Below are positions 8,745-16,894 of a DNA stretch of 64,000 nucleotides, piece after piece. The translations under genes were made by a program, and so were the position numbers. Each line of letters starts with the position of its first letter. Position 1 is the first letter of the stretch. The DNA comes from Pseudoalteromonas luteoviolacea H33-S (GTDB lineage Bacteria > Pseudomonadota > Gammaproteobacteria > Enterobacterales > Alteromonadaceae). The stretch is taken from the NCBI RefSeq assembly GCF_001625695.1, contig NZ_AUXY01000088.1, positions 1-64,000 of the forward strand, given 5' to 3'. The notes under the pieces were generated by a model. It had not been told where the DNA came from, made no database searches, and saw nothing but the letters and a program-made list of their open reading frames with translations.

Positions 8745-9194
8745 TTGGCGCTATTGCCCCCTAAACGCGCATTGTCAAAAGAGTCGCTTGCAGAATTTTT
8801 AGGTGTTCCAGCACCCTATTTAGCGAAACAGTTACAGGCTCTGAGTCGAGCTGGTATTGTGCTGACGCATCGGGGCGCAAAAGGGGGATATCGGTTGGCT
8901 AAAAGTGCAGACCTAATTTCACTTTGGGATATCACAGCGTCAGTTGAAGGAACTACGCCTAGTTTTAGGTGTACTGAAGTAAGGCGAAATGGCCCTTGCG
9001 GCGCCTCAGAAAAAGAGTGTGCTGGACCATGCCACATTGCGTCTGCGTTTGCTCGTGCTGAGGTTGAATACAGAAATTCGTTGGCGCAAGTAAAGCTAAT
9101 CGACCTTGTTGCGGCGGGAGCAAGTGATGCCACTGAAAATCGCAAACAAGACATTGGTTTATGGCTTGAACAACATACTACTGACGTGGCCTAG
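8745..9194 (+). CDS. Rrf2-family transcriptional regulator, start unclear or lost
   Basis: The winged-helix body is clear: LSKESLAEFLGVPAPYLAKQ followed by a wing (GAKGGYRLAKS) and a Cys-containing segment with four cysteines (FRCTE, GPCG, KECAG, GPCHI) that could bind an iron-sulfur cluster or sense redox. The listed start is TTG at 8745 with no ribosome-binding site. Family-like sequence continues upstream in frame (VNLVAHACAILALL) to an ATA codon at 8712, right after a stop at 8709, with no ATG, GTG or TTG in between (a CTG lies at 8721). So the gene either uses an unusual start or has lost its first residues. It faces the frameshifted cytochrome gene, and an inverted repeat lies between them. 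Confidence 0.7.
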   Translation: MALLPPKRALSKESLAEFLGVPAPYLAKQLQALSRAGIVLTHRGAKGGYRLAKSADLISLWDITASVEGTTPSFRCTEVRRNGPCGASEKECAGPCHIASAFARAEVEYRNSLAQVKLIDLVAAGASDATENRKQDIGLWLEQHTTDVA

Positions 9195-9280
9195 CGTACG
9201 GCGCATATTGGGGGTCTATATTTTGTATTGGACCACTTAATGCAAATTTATATTGCAGGCTAGTGTAGTTCGGCCAACAG

Positions 9281-9868
9281 TTATTTATATAGAGCGGTAA
9301 GTTTTTCTGCATGCTTTTTCGCATCTAATGGAATGGATGCGATAGATATTAATATTTTAAGAAAAATTAGAGCGACCCCAGCTATAAACATATTTGCTGG
9401 CAGAGTGATTAAAAATGGTGTGGTTTCATAACCAAAATTCATAAATTTTGCAATTAACTGTGAATTGATATTTATTATAGTGTCGAGATAACTTCCTAGC
9501 ATAAAGAAACAAAAGCTTGATACTTTAGCAAGTAAAAGAATTAAAATAGCCCTTTTTGGTATACGCTTGAATTCGATATAGCTTGATACAAGAAAAAACC
9601 AAATGACCGATGCTATACTGCCAATAAAAAGTATTGCACCGAAGCCACCGCTTATTATCATTGCAAAAAGCCATACTTGCTTTGACATTCCTAATAAACT
9701 ATCAGTGTTAGGTGCAAAGTTATCAACACTGAGAAACACATAGATTGATAGATAAATAATGATATAAAGAGTTATAAGTGGTAAGTGTCGAGCCACTTCT
9801 ATTCGCTCATTTTGTTTTATTCTTTCATGTTTCTTGTTTTTTTCGGTCAGCTTTTCTAAAGGATCCAT
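9281..9868 (-). CDS. Hypothetical membrane protein, four predicted helices
   Basis: The 195-residue product has a charged N-terminal 30 residues rich in Lys and Glu, then hydrophobic helices at about 30-48, 68-95, 108-130 and 155-175, and a Lys-rich tail. No known family is recognised. It stands alone, with the Rrf2-like gene converging on it and a ChaN-like gene upstream on the same strand 224 bases away. Function unknown. Confidence 0.6.
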   Translation of the reverse strand: MDPLEKLTEKNKKHERIKQNERIEVARHLPLITLYIIIYLSIYVFLSVDNFAPNTDSLLGMSKQVWLFAMIISGGFGAILFIGSIASVIWFFLVSSYIEFKRIPKRAILILLLAKVSSFCFFMLGSYLDTIININSQLIAKFMNFGYETTPFLITLPANMFIAGVALIFLKILISIASIPLDAKKHAEKLTALYK

Positions 9869-10092
9869 GTGTAATTACTCATTCATTGTTTATCTTTTTA
9901 TTGCTAAGTTTAGGTCCTTTTTAGAGCTAGAGTGACTCCCAAAATTGGCTTGATTGATAGGGCCAGAAAATTATGATATCAATCAATTTAAAGCGGATGT
10001 CCTTATCCAATTGGAGTGCCAAGTGTAACCCTATCATTGGTAAAATTTGAAGGCGATAGCTACTTATCTTAAGTTCATCTCTAGCAATAACA

Positions 10093-11088
10093 TTATAATT
10101 TGCATTGGGTAAGTTTACGTTTTTCCATCATTGCTTTCACAGCGAGATTCAAATTTTCTTTGTTAATATAACGTTCTGGTAATGGTTTTATAGTATATAC
10201 AAAATCACCAACAGACCAATCGATTTGGTCGTTTATAAATTGTGGGCTAATAACTGTAATTTTGAGGTCAGGATCAAGTCGCTTAAGCGCATCGACGGTG
10301 CCCAGGTGGTAGTTACTGTGGAAAGCGCCATTAAAGTGAATTACTTGGCTATTTTCAGATTGTTTTAGTGCATTAAAAATTGATTCCGCCATGGTATTGT
10401 CACGTGCCAGCTGAGCATAAAAGCTATTACTGAGTTTCACAGGGCTTGATTTAGTCGTCTTCGATCCGTGATGGCTCATAGCCGCCATAAATTTTTCTTG
10501 GTACGCTGATGAGCTGGTGGTTATATCCTCTGCGACCCATTTTTTCTGTGACGCTGTAAATTCTTTAATATATTCAGGGCCTTTGCGTGCAATACACCTA
10601 ACAACGCTTAGCGGGGTGTTGGCGGCAATGGCATCTAGCTTATTTTCACGTGCAAATTCCACTAAAGGGCGGTAGTCACTTTGATAGTTGTCCCAAGCAT
10701 CAGCTTGTTTAATCAATGTCTGTTCGCCAATTTCGTTGTTTAAGTATTGATTTAATATATGTTGTTTATCGCGTGTAAATTGCTCAAAGCTCAGTTTTAA
10801 TTTTGGGTTTTGTTGGAATATTAAGGGCAGTAAATTTGCCTGTAAAAGGTGAGAGGCACTGTGGCTGTGGTATTCACCCACAAAAATTACGTCTGCGTTT
10901 TTTAACTTCTCAGTTAGCTTTTTAGTTGTGATAGGTTGCTCATTATTTGCGTCGTACAACGTATAGTCATGTAACATGGTTAGATGACTCGAGTGGGAGG
11001 TATCTTGTTGTGTTGTCATACAGCCCTGAGCCAACATTAAAGGGATTGATAGCATCACTGTGGCTTTAAAACGCTTGATTTGTTTCAT
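10093..11088 (-). CDS. ChaN-family (DUF399) heme-binding-type lipoprotein
   Basis: The 331-residue protein has an export signal ending in LAQGC (Cys 23), a slightly atypical lipobox. The ChaN/EreA-like fold is suggested by FVGEYHSHSASHLLQANLL near residue 70, LSFEQF, and later AAMSHHGSK and VIHFNGAFHSNYH, rich in His. ChaN of Campylobacter binds heme at the cell surface and is iron regulated. Here a strong Fur-box match lies 47-65 bases upstream of the ATG, which supports a role in iron or heme acquisition. It is not next to a heme-receptor gene in this window. Confidence 0.75.
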   Translation of the reverse strand: MKQIKRFKATVMLSIPLMLAQGCMTTQQDTSHSSHLTMLHDYTLYDANNEQPITTKKLTEKLKNADVIFVGEYHSHSASHLLQANLLPLIFQQNPKLKLSFEQFTRDKQHILNQYLNNEIGEQTLIKQADAWDNYQSDYRPLVEFARENKLDAIAANTPLSVVRCIARKGPEYIKEFTASQKKWVAEDITTSSSAYQEKFMAAMSHHGSKTTKSSPVKLSNSFYAQLARDNTMAESIFNALKQSENSQVIHFNGAFHSNYHLGTVDALKRLDPDLKITVISPQFINDQIDWSVGDFVYTIKPLPERYINKENLNLAVKAMMEKRKLTQCKL

Positions 11089-11134
11089 TAAAATTCCGGT
11101 TACTTAAATTCGAATTGAAGATTTTACCACCTGT

Positions 11135-11153
11135 AATGATAACTGTTCTCATT
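11135..11153. promoter_or_regulatory. Fur box upstream of the ChaN-like gene
   Basis: AATGATAACTGTTCTCATT matches the 19-bp Fur consensus AATGATAATnATTATCATT at 15 of the 18 specified positions. It lies in the promoter region of the minus-strand ChaN-like lipoprotein gene, implying iron repression. Confidence 0.65.
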
Positions 11154-11208
11154 AATTGTGTCGAGCTTGACCAAAGACATAGATGTTTTATTTTTATCTT
11201 GTAACTAA

Positions 11209-11540
11209 TTGAAGTTTAATGAAAACAGAGGATGCGCAGTTAGTTCCACTGCGTCAAGTGTCAGATTTAGGTTTGTTACAAGTAAGCCTACCGCCGAGGT
11301 ACCTTGGACTTATAACAGCTCGCCAATAAGGTGGGACTGTGAGAGTGAGCAGTATTGTACCTTTAGAAAAATCACAATGATGAGCCTAGTGGTGGCGCTG
11401 AAGCTTGTGCAAGGTGTGTTTTGTATAAAGATGGTAAATGGAAAAATATACACTCATGTACATATGGCATGTTTTGGTACGGCAGTGGTCCAGTGATTAT
11501 CCCATTTACTGATGAAGCACCATCAGAAAAAATAAATTAA
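11209..11540 (+). pseudogene. Broken small Cys-rich protein gene (frameshift in an A-run)
   Basis: The frame from TTG 11209 reads plausibly to CESEQYCTFRK at about 11370, after which a different frame continues as NHNDEPSGGAEACARC, then LYKDGKWKNIHSCTYGMFWY and PFTDEAPSEKIN, to a TAA at 11538-11540. The switch falls in the AAAAA run at 11367-11371. Joined, the two parts make a roughly 110-residue Cys-rich protein. No export signal or proper start is visible, so the 5' end may be lost too. The family is not recognised. It could instead be non-coding. Confidence 0.4.
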
Positions 11541-11670
11541 AGTTTGGTAGAATAAACTAAACTTTGGTGAATCACCATGTGAGTAATCATGGTAATGGAG
11601 TGCTTACATTATTGGTTAGAATATCAAAGATAATGGAAGAATGTTTTATCTAGATATTGCTTATAATTGG

Positions 11671-12654
11671 TTAGAAAAAAACCATATCATCATTGTCATC
11701 ACTTAAATCTTTTTCGGTTGTGATGGCTGACAAATCATCTATTAGCTCATTCACTAATGATAGGCTTTTATCATCTTGTCGATCGCTTAAATGTGCTTGT
11801 ATATCTTGAATTATTGAGTCCATGTGCTGCAGCTTGGCAATTTCATTCAGTCTGATGTCAATTGCTTCGACAACATAGTGAAAAATATCAATCAATGAGC
11901 CTTTGTTGTAACTGTCGGTTGGCATGTTTTTAACAATGAGTTCTGCTTGATGATATTTAAAAAAAGTAGATTGACCAAAAGATTGTACGTTTGCGCTATT
12001 AACCTCTAAATCATTGAATAGCTCAAGTTCCATATCACAAATAGCTTCATCATTATTTTTAAAATGATATTCAGTGCCGTCCGTGAGCTTTAGGCGGGCA
12101 ATGTAATCTAGCTCCCAGCTTTGCATTAATGATGATAAATACCCCGAAAATTTGTTGATATCGTTCAGGTTTAAGCATTGACGGTAAAAGTGTATGAGTG
12201 CATTGTGATCAAGCTGTGTTCTAAAAGTTCTATCCGTTTGGATCTGTGAGTCCTTTTTTGCATGCTTAAGCGCGCGCAATCGCTTCGCTTGGTAATCTAA
12301 TAAGCTGTCTAATTTTATTTTTAAAAGCTCTTTGCCAATGTCTTTTTGTATATAATTTTCTGCCCCAGCTTCAAACGCTCTTAGTCTCCATTCTAAGTCA
12401 GTCTCACCACTTAAAAACACAGTGATCGTATCCTCTTTTTTGGGCGTGTTTATTCTGCGGCAAAATTCTATGCTATCGCCATCTGGCAAATAAAGGTCAA
12501 GAAGATAGATATCGAATTGCTGTTTATCTAATGCTTTATTCGCTGCTTCTAAGCTATTACACCATATAAAATCAGCTCTATCTCCACTTAGAAGTTGTAC
12601 TAGGTTTGCATAAACTTGGTTGTCTTCGACCAAAAGCACAGAGAATTTTTTCAT
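11671..12654 (-). CDS. Response regulator with unnamed output domain (paralogue A)
   Basis: The ATG at 12654 (KKFSVLLVEDNQ) is preferred; an in-frame extension to 12747 adds 31 residues ahead of the receiver fold. The receiver domain (about 1-120) has the phospho-acceptor in DIYLLDLYLPD and FLSGETD, but the last conserved Lys is in IQKD. After a linker comes a domain shared with the products at 52132-53268 and 55349-56416: an FY motif (ALIHFYRQ), an SxxxSWEL segment, and LIVKNMPTD, followed by a helical tail ending in a Asp-rich stretch (SDDNDDMVFF). No DNA-binding or enzymatic motif is visible. No kinase gene is adjacent. Confidence 0.8.
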   Translation of the reverse strand: MKKFSVLLVEDNQVYANLVQLLSGDRADFIWCNSLEAANKALDKQQFDIYLLDLYLPDGDSIEFCRRINTPKKEDTITVFLSGETDLEWRLRAFEAGAENYIQKDIGKELLKIKLDSLLDYQAKRLRALKHAKKDSQIQTDRTFRTQLDHNALIHFYRQCLNLNDINKFSGYLSSLMQSWELDYIARLKLTDGTEYHFKNNDEAICDMELELFNDLEVNSANVQSFGQSTFFKYHQAELIVKNMPTDSYNKGSLIDIFHYVVEAIDIRLNEIAKLQHMDSIIQDIQAHLSDRQDDKSLSLVNELIDDLSAITTEKDLSDDNDDMVFF

Positions 12655-12865
12655 GATATTCAACTTGTGAATAGATTGGACTGAACCCTGATAGATAAGT
12701 ATGTGCTGCAATACGACAAAAGCAATTTCTGTACCTGCATGTTTCATGGTAATGCTTTGGAAAAGTGCTCTAGGTCACATTTATTTAAATTTGTAATTAT
12801 TTTTGTAACATTTTAAGAGGGGGCACGGTCTGCTTTTGAGCGCAAATGAAAATAAGGAAAATAGT

Positions 12866-13960
12866 ATGTTTGAGCTAGTTACCGATGTGATTAGAAATTT
12901 TTATATTCTCAGCTTAGTTTTAGGGTGTATTGTCAGCCTATTACTTTTCTTGTCTAAAACGAAAACCCTGGCATGTAGTCTCATAAGCATTTGGATATTA
13001 TTGTTTGTGACTGAGCTGACTCAAGTTGCGTTTGTCATGACAGATATAATGACATATACCAGCTTTATATCATTTGATGCTTTATATGGATTGGTTTTCT
13101 ATTTTTATGTTCGCTTCCAAGTCGAAGCAAAAAAAGTCTCCTTTGAGGATGTTTTTCATGCACTGCCAATCTGTGCAAGTTATTTGTTTAGCATGACCTG
13201 GGAGTTTTGCTTTGGTGTTGTCTGTGCACTGTCTTACGCAATTTATATTGTCTATTACTTAAACACGCATCGGCCAATACTTAAAATTGAAGTCACTCAT
13301 CGGCAATACGACAACTATACTTGGCTTGTCGTGATGGCTAGATTTCAGCTTATCTGTTGGTGTTTAGTTTTTTTACTTTTGTCTGTCAACGATATTTTCT
13401 CTGTGCCGGTTAGTAAACTTATTGCCTTAGCTAGCTATGTGCCTATGAGCTTTTGGCTTTTCTATTTGTCCTACTTTAATCAAATCAAGCCGCTTTATGT
13501 ACAAGGCAATGTGAATGAGTTCAGTGAGAGCATTGACAGTCCTCAAATACATAACAGTCACTGCAAGTCATATGAACAGATTATTCGCCAGCTTAACAGC
13601 TCAATGCGCAGTGATAGGCTCTTTTTAAACCCCCAATTGAGTATTTCAGAGCTTGCTAAGCATATTAACTCAACGACTGCTGAAGTCTCTTGCACGTTAA
13701 ATACACATTTAAACATGAACTTTTATGACTTTGTAAATCGTTACCGTGTTGATGAAGCCAAGCTTTTATTGTGTAAAACTCAGCACAAAGTACTTGCTGT
13801 CGCTTTTGATGCAGGCTTCAATAGTAAATCCACATTCAATAAGTTGTTTAAATCTTATACTGGTTTAACACCAAGTCAATTCAGAAAAGAAGCCTGTGGC
13901 TTATTTCATGATAATTCACAAGGGACCGGTAATTCCCTCAATCATTTATTGGTTGAGTAA
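12866..13960 (+). CDS. AraC-family regulator with N-terminal multi-helix membrane domain
   Basis: The ATG at 12866 has AAGGA seven bases upstream; a TTG 30 bases earlier is less likely. Residues about 8-215 contain six or seven hydrophobic helices (LSLVLGCIVSLLLFL, SIWILLFVTELTQVAFVM, LICWCLVFLLLSV, others). Residues about 250-350 hold an AraC-type double helix-turn-helix (LSISELAKHI, then VAFDAGFNSKSTFNKLFKSYTGLTPSQFRKE). This layout suggests a membrane-bound one-component regulator that reads a signal in the membrane. It is divergent from the response regulator at 11671-12654 across about 210 bases. Targets are unknown; the beta-roll genes immediately downstream are on the other strand and convergent. 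Confidence 0.82.
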   Translation: MFELVTDVIRNFYILSLVLGCIVSLLLFLSKTKTLACSLISIWILLFVTELTQVAFVMTDIMTYTSFISFDALYGLVFYFYVRFQVEAKKVSFEDVFHALPICASYLFSMTWEFCFGVVCALSYAIYIVYYLNTHRPILKIEVTHRQYDNYTWLVVMARFQLICWCLVFLLLSVNDIFSVPVSKLIALASYVPMSFWLFYLSYFNQIKPLYVQGNVNEFSESIDSPQIHNSHCKSYEQIIRQLNSSMRSDRLFLNPQLSISELAKHINSTTAEVSCTLNTHLNMNFYDFVNRYRVDEAKLLLCKTQHKVLAVAFDAGFNSKSTFNKLFKSYTGLTPSQFRKEACGLFHDNSQGTGNSLNHLLVE

Positions 13961-13976
13961 TTCGCTCGTTCTTAAA

Positions 13977-13999
13977 AAAGCCATCAAGTTGATGGCTTT
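13977..13999. terminator. Bidirectional terminator between AraC-type gene and beta-roll operon
   Basis: AAAGCCATCAA-G-TTGATGGCTTT is a perfect 11-bp inverted repeat flanked by A-rich sequence on the left. Read on the minus strand the stem is followed by TTTTTT, so it is a good terminator for the minus-strand beta-roll genes and a weaker one for the plus-strand regulator. Confidence 0.8.
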
Positions 14000-14028
14000 A
14001 ACCGAAGAATGATGGGAGATGATTGTTA

Positions 14029-14880
14029 CTACTGGTTTGAGAAGTAATTGCTACCTGCTCGATAGTCATGTATACCTGTTGTAGAGCGCTTAAAGCCACC
14101 TGCAACGGTTGAAGCTTCACCATTTGCTTCATTGAAGCGTCCGCCAAGTACAACCGCTGCTGGGCTGCCTGATTTGTTTTCGCTACCACCTACAACAACT
14201 GCATAAGGCGCGTTTGCAGTCGTCTGATTGAATTGACCGCCGCTGATTGAAGATGCAAAACCATAAGCAGAGTTATGTCTTCCTCCTACAACACTCGCAA
14301 ACTGTGCGTATACTCGGTTAGTCTCGCCTCCAGAAATACTGGCCCAAGTTGCATCAGAGTAAATGGTGTTGTTGGTACCACCGAAAATACTGGCATGATC
14401 CGCTTCAACAGTGTGATTGCTTCCAGACATAATTGCTGCGCCATAACCGCTGATGTGGTTATTTGAACCTGCGATGACGCCTGACTTTCCAGTAACAGTA
14501 TTATTCTTACCTGTCAAAATGGTACCCGTAGACTGATAGCTATGGCCATCACCTAAAATTACATTGTGTGAGCCTCGACGGTCTAGTTCAGGCGTTTGGC
14601 TACCGTATCGAAGCGTGTTGTAGCCTAAAATTAAGTTACCAACGCCATTGGCTGTGCTTACATTATTTTTTTCGTGTGTGTAGCCCGTGCCATTGGCAAT
14701 ATGCAGGTTGCAACCGTTAATAATTAACGTATTACCAACTTTACTCATGCACTGTAAAATTGCGCGAAGTGCTTGGTCGCTGTCTACTGGGTCATGGTCA
14801 TGGTCGTGTGAGTTAGCAAAGGTCATGCTGCTGACGATTGACAGGCTTAATAGGGCAAATGATTTTTTTAAATTCAACAT
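14029..14880 (-). CDS. Secreted beta-roll protein with YadA-head-like repeats (paralogue 3)
   Basis: The 283-residue product has a signal peptide (about 1-22), a short His-Asp-rich stretch (HDHDHD), a conserved cap with two Cys (LQCMSK and IINGCNLHI), the signature GSHNVILGDGH, and then about eight 14-18-residue repeats of the type ASxxGGxxNxxxG (for example ASVVGGRHNSAYGF). Similar repeats form the left-handed parallel beta-roll of YadA/Hia-type adhesin heads. Unlike those, no coiled-coil stalk or C-terminal membrane anchor follows; the protein ends HDYRAGSNYFSNQ. GGAG precedes the ATG. It is the last of three tandem paralogues. Probably exported; role unknown. Confidence 0.8.
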   Translation of the reverse strand: MLNLKKSFALLSLSIVSSMTFANSHDHDHDPVDSDQALRAILQCMSKVGNTLIINGCNLHIANGTGYTHEKNNVSTANGVGNLILGYNTLRYGSQTPELDRRGSHNVILGDGHSYQSTGTILTGKNNTVTGKSGVIAGSNNHISGYGAAIMSGSNHTVEADHASIFGGTNNTIYSDATWASISGGETNRVYAQFASVVGGRHNSAYGFASSISGGQFNQTTANAPYAVVVGGSENKSGSPAAVVLGGRFNEANGEASTVAGGFKRSTTGIHDYRAGSNYFSNQ

Positions 14881-14910
14881 GTTGTTACTCCAAAATAGGT
14901 TGTTTTTAGG

Positions 14911-15705
14911 TTATTTATCAGAAAAGAAGTAGCCGGCTTGATAGTCGTCATGGCCACCAATAGTGCGACTGAGGCCGCCACCGATGCTTGAAGTAAAGCC
15001 GTTTGCACGGTTAAATTCGCCGCCAAGGACTGCACTGAGCTCACCATTTGCTTCGTTGTTTCGACCACCTGTGATACTGGAAAGCGGGCCTTCAGTGAAG
15101 TTATTCTGACCACCTAAAATCATAGAGCTTTGACCTTTTGCTATGTTGTTTTCACCCCCATACACGGATGCGTAGAAGTTTTTAGCTGTATTGCCTTTAC
15201 CACCTGCAATCAAGGCATAATTATGAAATGGAAGCGTGTTGTTCTGTTGACCACCTAAAATGGCAGAGAAGGTCGCCTCGGCGGTATTTGATTCACCGCC
15301 CCAAATTACACTGTGTGGTCCAGAGACATAATTATTCACACCTGCAACGCTTGTTGCATCTGCAAATGCTGAATTATTGTCACCGGCAATCAAGGCGCCT
15401 GCAGAGTTAAATTGATGTCCATCACCAATAATTAAGTTATGAGAACCCGTTGCAACACGTTGCGAAGGAGTCGTTTGGGCATTGTATCCAATGATCACAT
15501 TGCCTTTACCATTTTTAGCTGTGTTATCTTCAGAGCCATTAATGACTTGCACATCACAGCCACTCACAATCAGGGTGTTATCGACTCTTTCTAAACAAGA
15601 CAGGATATCAATTAAAGCCGTTTGCTCTTGTTCAGTAAGTGTTGCTTGCGCGTTTAAAGAGGCAGCTGATAGCGCAACAACTGCAATTTTTGATAGTATT
15701 TTCAT
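14911..15705 (-). CDS. Secreted beta-roll protein with YadA-head-like repeats (paralogue 2)
   Basis: This 264-residue paralogue has a signal peptide (about 1-21), a cap with two Cys (ILSCLERV, IVSGCDVQV), the shared signature GSHNLIIGDGHQF, and about nine repeats such as ASVYGGENNIAKG and SSITGGRNNEANG, ending HDDYQAGYFFSDK. AAGGA lies ahead of the ATG. It is 28-30 bases from its neighbours on both sides, on the same strand, so the three are co-transcribed. No anchor, sortase or autotransporter domain is present. The repeats have few charges and many Asn and Gly, as in stacked Asn ladders of beta-roll proteins. Confidence 0.8.
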   Translation of the reverse strand: MKILSKIAVVALSAASLNAQATLTEQEQTALIDILSCLERVDNTLIVSGCDVQVINGSEDNTAKNGKGNVIIGYNAQTTPSQRVATGSHNLIIGDGHQFNSAGALIAGDNNSAFADATSVAGVNNYVSGPHSVIWGGESNTAEATFSAILGGQQNNTLPFHNYALIAGGKGNTAKNFYASVYGGENNIAKGQSSMILGGQNNFTEGPLSSITGGRNNEANGELSAVLGGEFNRANGFTSSIGGGLSRTIGGHDDYQAGYFFSDK

Positions 15706-15733
15706 GTTCGTTATCCTTAAGGTTCTGTCTTAA

Positions 15734-16591
15734 TTAGTTTTGTTGGTTTAAAGCGTCAGCTCTGTATGGGTCTTGTGAATTGAAAATACCCGCTCGGAAC
15801 TCATGATCCTGGGTTGTTTGTCTGTCAGCGCCGCCTGCGATGGTTGAACGGAAACCTTTAGCTGTATTGTGTTGTCCGCCTAAAATAGTGGCCGCTTCTC
15901 GTGCTGCGGTGTTGTAACGGCCACCTGCAATAACTGTTTGTTGTACAGTGGCTGTGTTGTTTTGGCCGCCAAGAATGTTGACTTGCAGCGCTTTAACGAC
16001 TTTGTTATTTACACCACCTGCAATGGTACTGTATTGGCCATCGAGGTCATTACCTTGACCGCCAAGAATAACCATGGCATGAGAAAACTCATCTGAAATT
16101 GTGTTGCTATTGCCCCCTAAAATACCGCTTAAAAAAGCTCTGTTTGTATTACCTAAACCACCTGCGATGGTACCTCTTTCTGCATTTGCTCCTTCAACTA
16201 AGCTACTCGACCCAGCAACAAAGCTTGATGGCGCATGCACGGTATTTTTGGTGCCGGCAATCAAAGAACCAGAACGTGTGTACGTATGTCCATAGCCTAT
16301 AACAAGATTGTGCGATCCTGATGTTGTAACAACTGGGGCGAGTGGGTTAGATCCACCATCGTTGTAACCAATGATAAGGTTACCCGTACCATTATTTGAT
16401 TTAGTTTCACCAAGACCATTAGTAATTTGTAAGTTACAACCATGGATATGGATAGTGTCATTAGACTGAGACATACAACCTAAAATGCTCGATAATTTAG
16501 CGCGTTGATCAGCATTCAAATGATGCGCGCTGGCTGAGATTGATATGCAGGTTAGCCCAGTTACAATGGCTAGTTTTTTAAATGTGTTCAT
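15734..16591 (-). CDS. Secreted beta-roll protein with YadA-head-like repeats (paralogue 1, first in operon)
   Basis: This 285-residue paralogue opens the operon. Signal peptide about 1-22 (ITGLTCISISASAHH), cap with two Cys (ILGCMSQS, IHGCNLQI), signature GSHNLVIGYGH, then roughly nine repeats (YSTIAGGVNNKVVKA, AATILGGQHNTAKG), ending with a HEFRAG segment like the other two but with a longer tail. TTGGAG precedes the ATG. The three proteins share cap and end motifs but have diverged in the repeats, consistent with old tandem duplication. No anchoring domain is seen. Confidence 0.8.
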   Translation of the reverse strand: MNTFKKLAIVTGLTCISISASAHHLNADQRAKLSSILGCMSQSNDTIHIHGCNLQITNGLGETKSNNGTGNLIIGYNDGGSNPLAPVVTTSGSHNLVIGYGHTYTRSGSLIAGTKNTVHAPSSFVAGSSSLVEGANAERGTIAGGLGNTNRAFLSGILGGNSNTISDEFSHAMVILGGQGNDLDGQYSTIAGGVNNKVVKALQVNILGGQNNTATVQQTVIAGGRYNTAAREAATILGGQHNTAKGFRSTIAGGADRQTTQDHEFRAGIFNSQDPYRADALNQQN

Positions 16592-16894
16592 ATTAATTGC
16601 TCCAATTTAATATTTCTCTCATCTTGCTTCTAGTGTGCAGATAGCTTGATGAACTGTTTGGTGCTTGTTGCTAAGCACTGGAGCCACTTTATCGAGAGTG
16701 TGATTCGGATACGTCCGAACTGTTTTAAGAAGACTCTTTTTATTTTGGTTTTTTATAACATTATGAATATATTGAAATTATTTTAATTAAATTACAGTGC
16801 GCATAAATGTGGACTAGAAAATGAGCCGTTTTCAGGCTGGTCTTGCTGTACTTTTTATGGTTAAAGTAAAGGAGAGGATAAAAAAGGAGAAAAT
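16592..16894. other. Divergent promoter region of the beta-roll operon and a small exported protein gene
   Basis: This 303-base gap separates the beta-roll operon (minus) from the gene at 16895 (plus). It contains a palindrome at 16704-16719 and a strongly AT-rich stretch (about 16735-16800) that could be a promoter or an H-NS-type binding region. No small gene is seen in it. Confidence 0.5.
16704..16719. promoter_or_regulatory. 6-4-6 palindrome, candidate operator of the beta-roll operon
   Basis: TTCGGA-TACG-TCCGAA is a perfect inverted repeat, with arms of 6 and a 4-base spacer, about 115-130 bases upstream of the first beta-roll gene. No T-run follows on either side. The binding protein is unknown. 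Confidence 0.45.

Noticed and set aside
14029..16591. Short repeats within the beta-roll genes that could look like a CRISPR array or tandem DNA repeat
   Set aside because: The repeats are degenerate at DNA level, have no constant spacer pattern, and are explained by the protein-level G-G-x-x-N motif.
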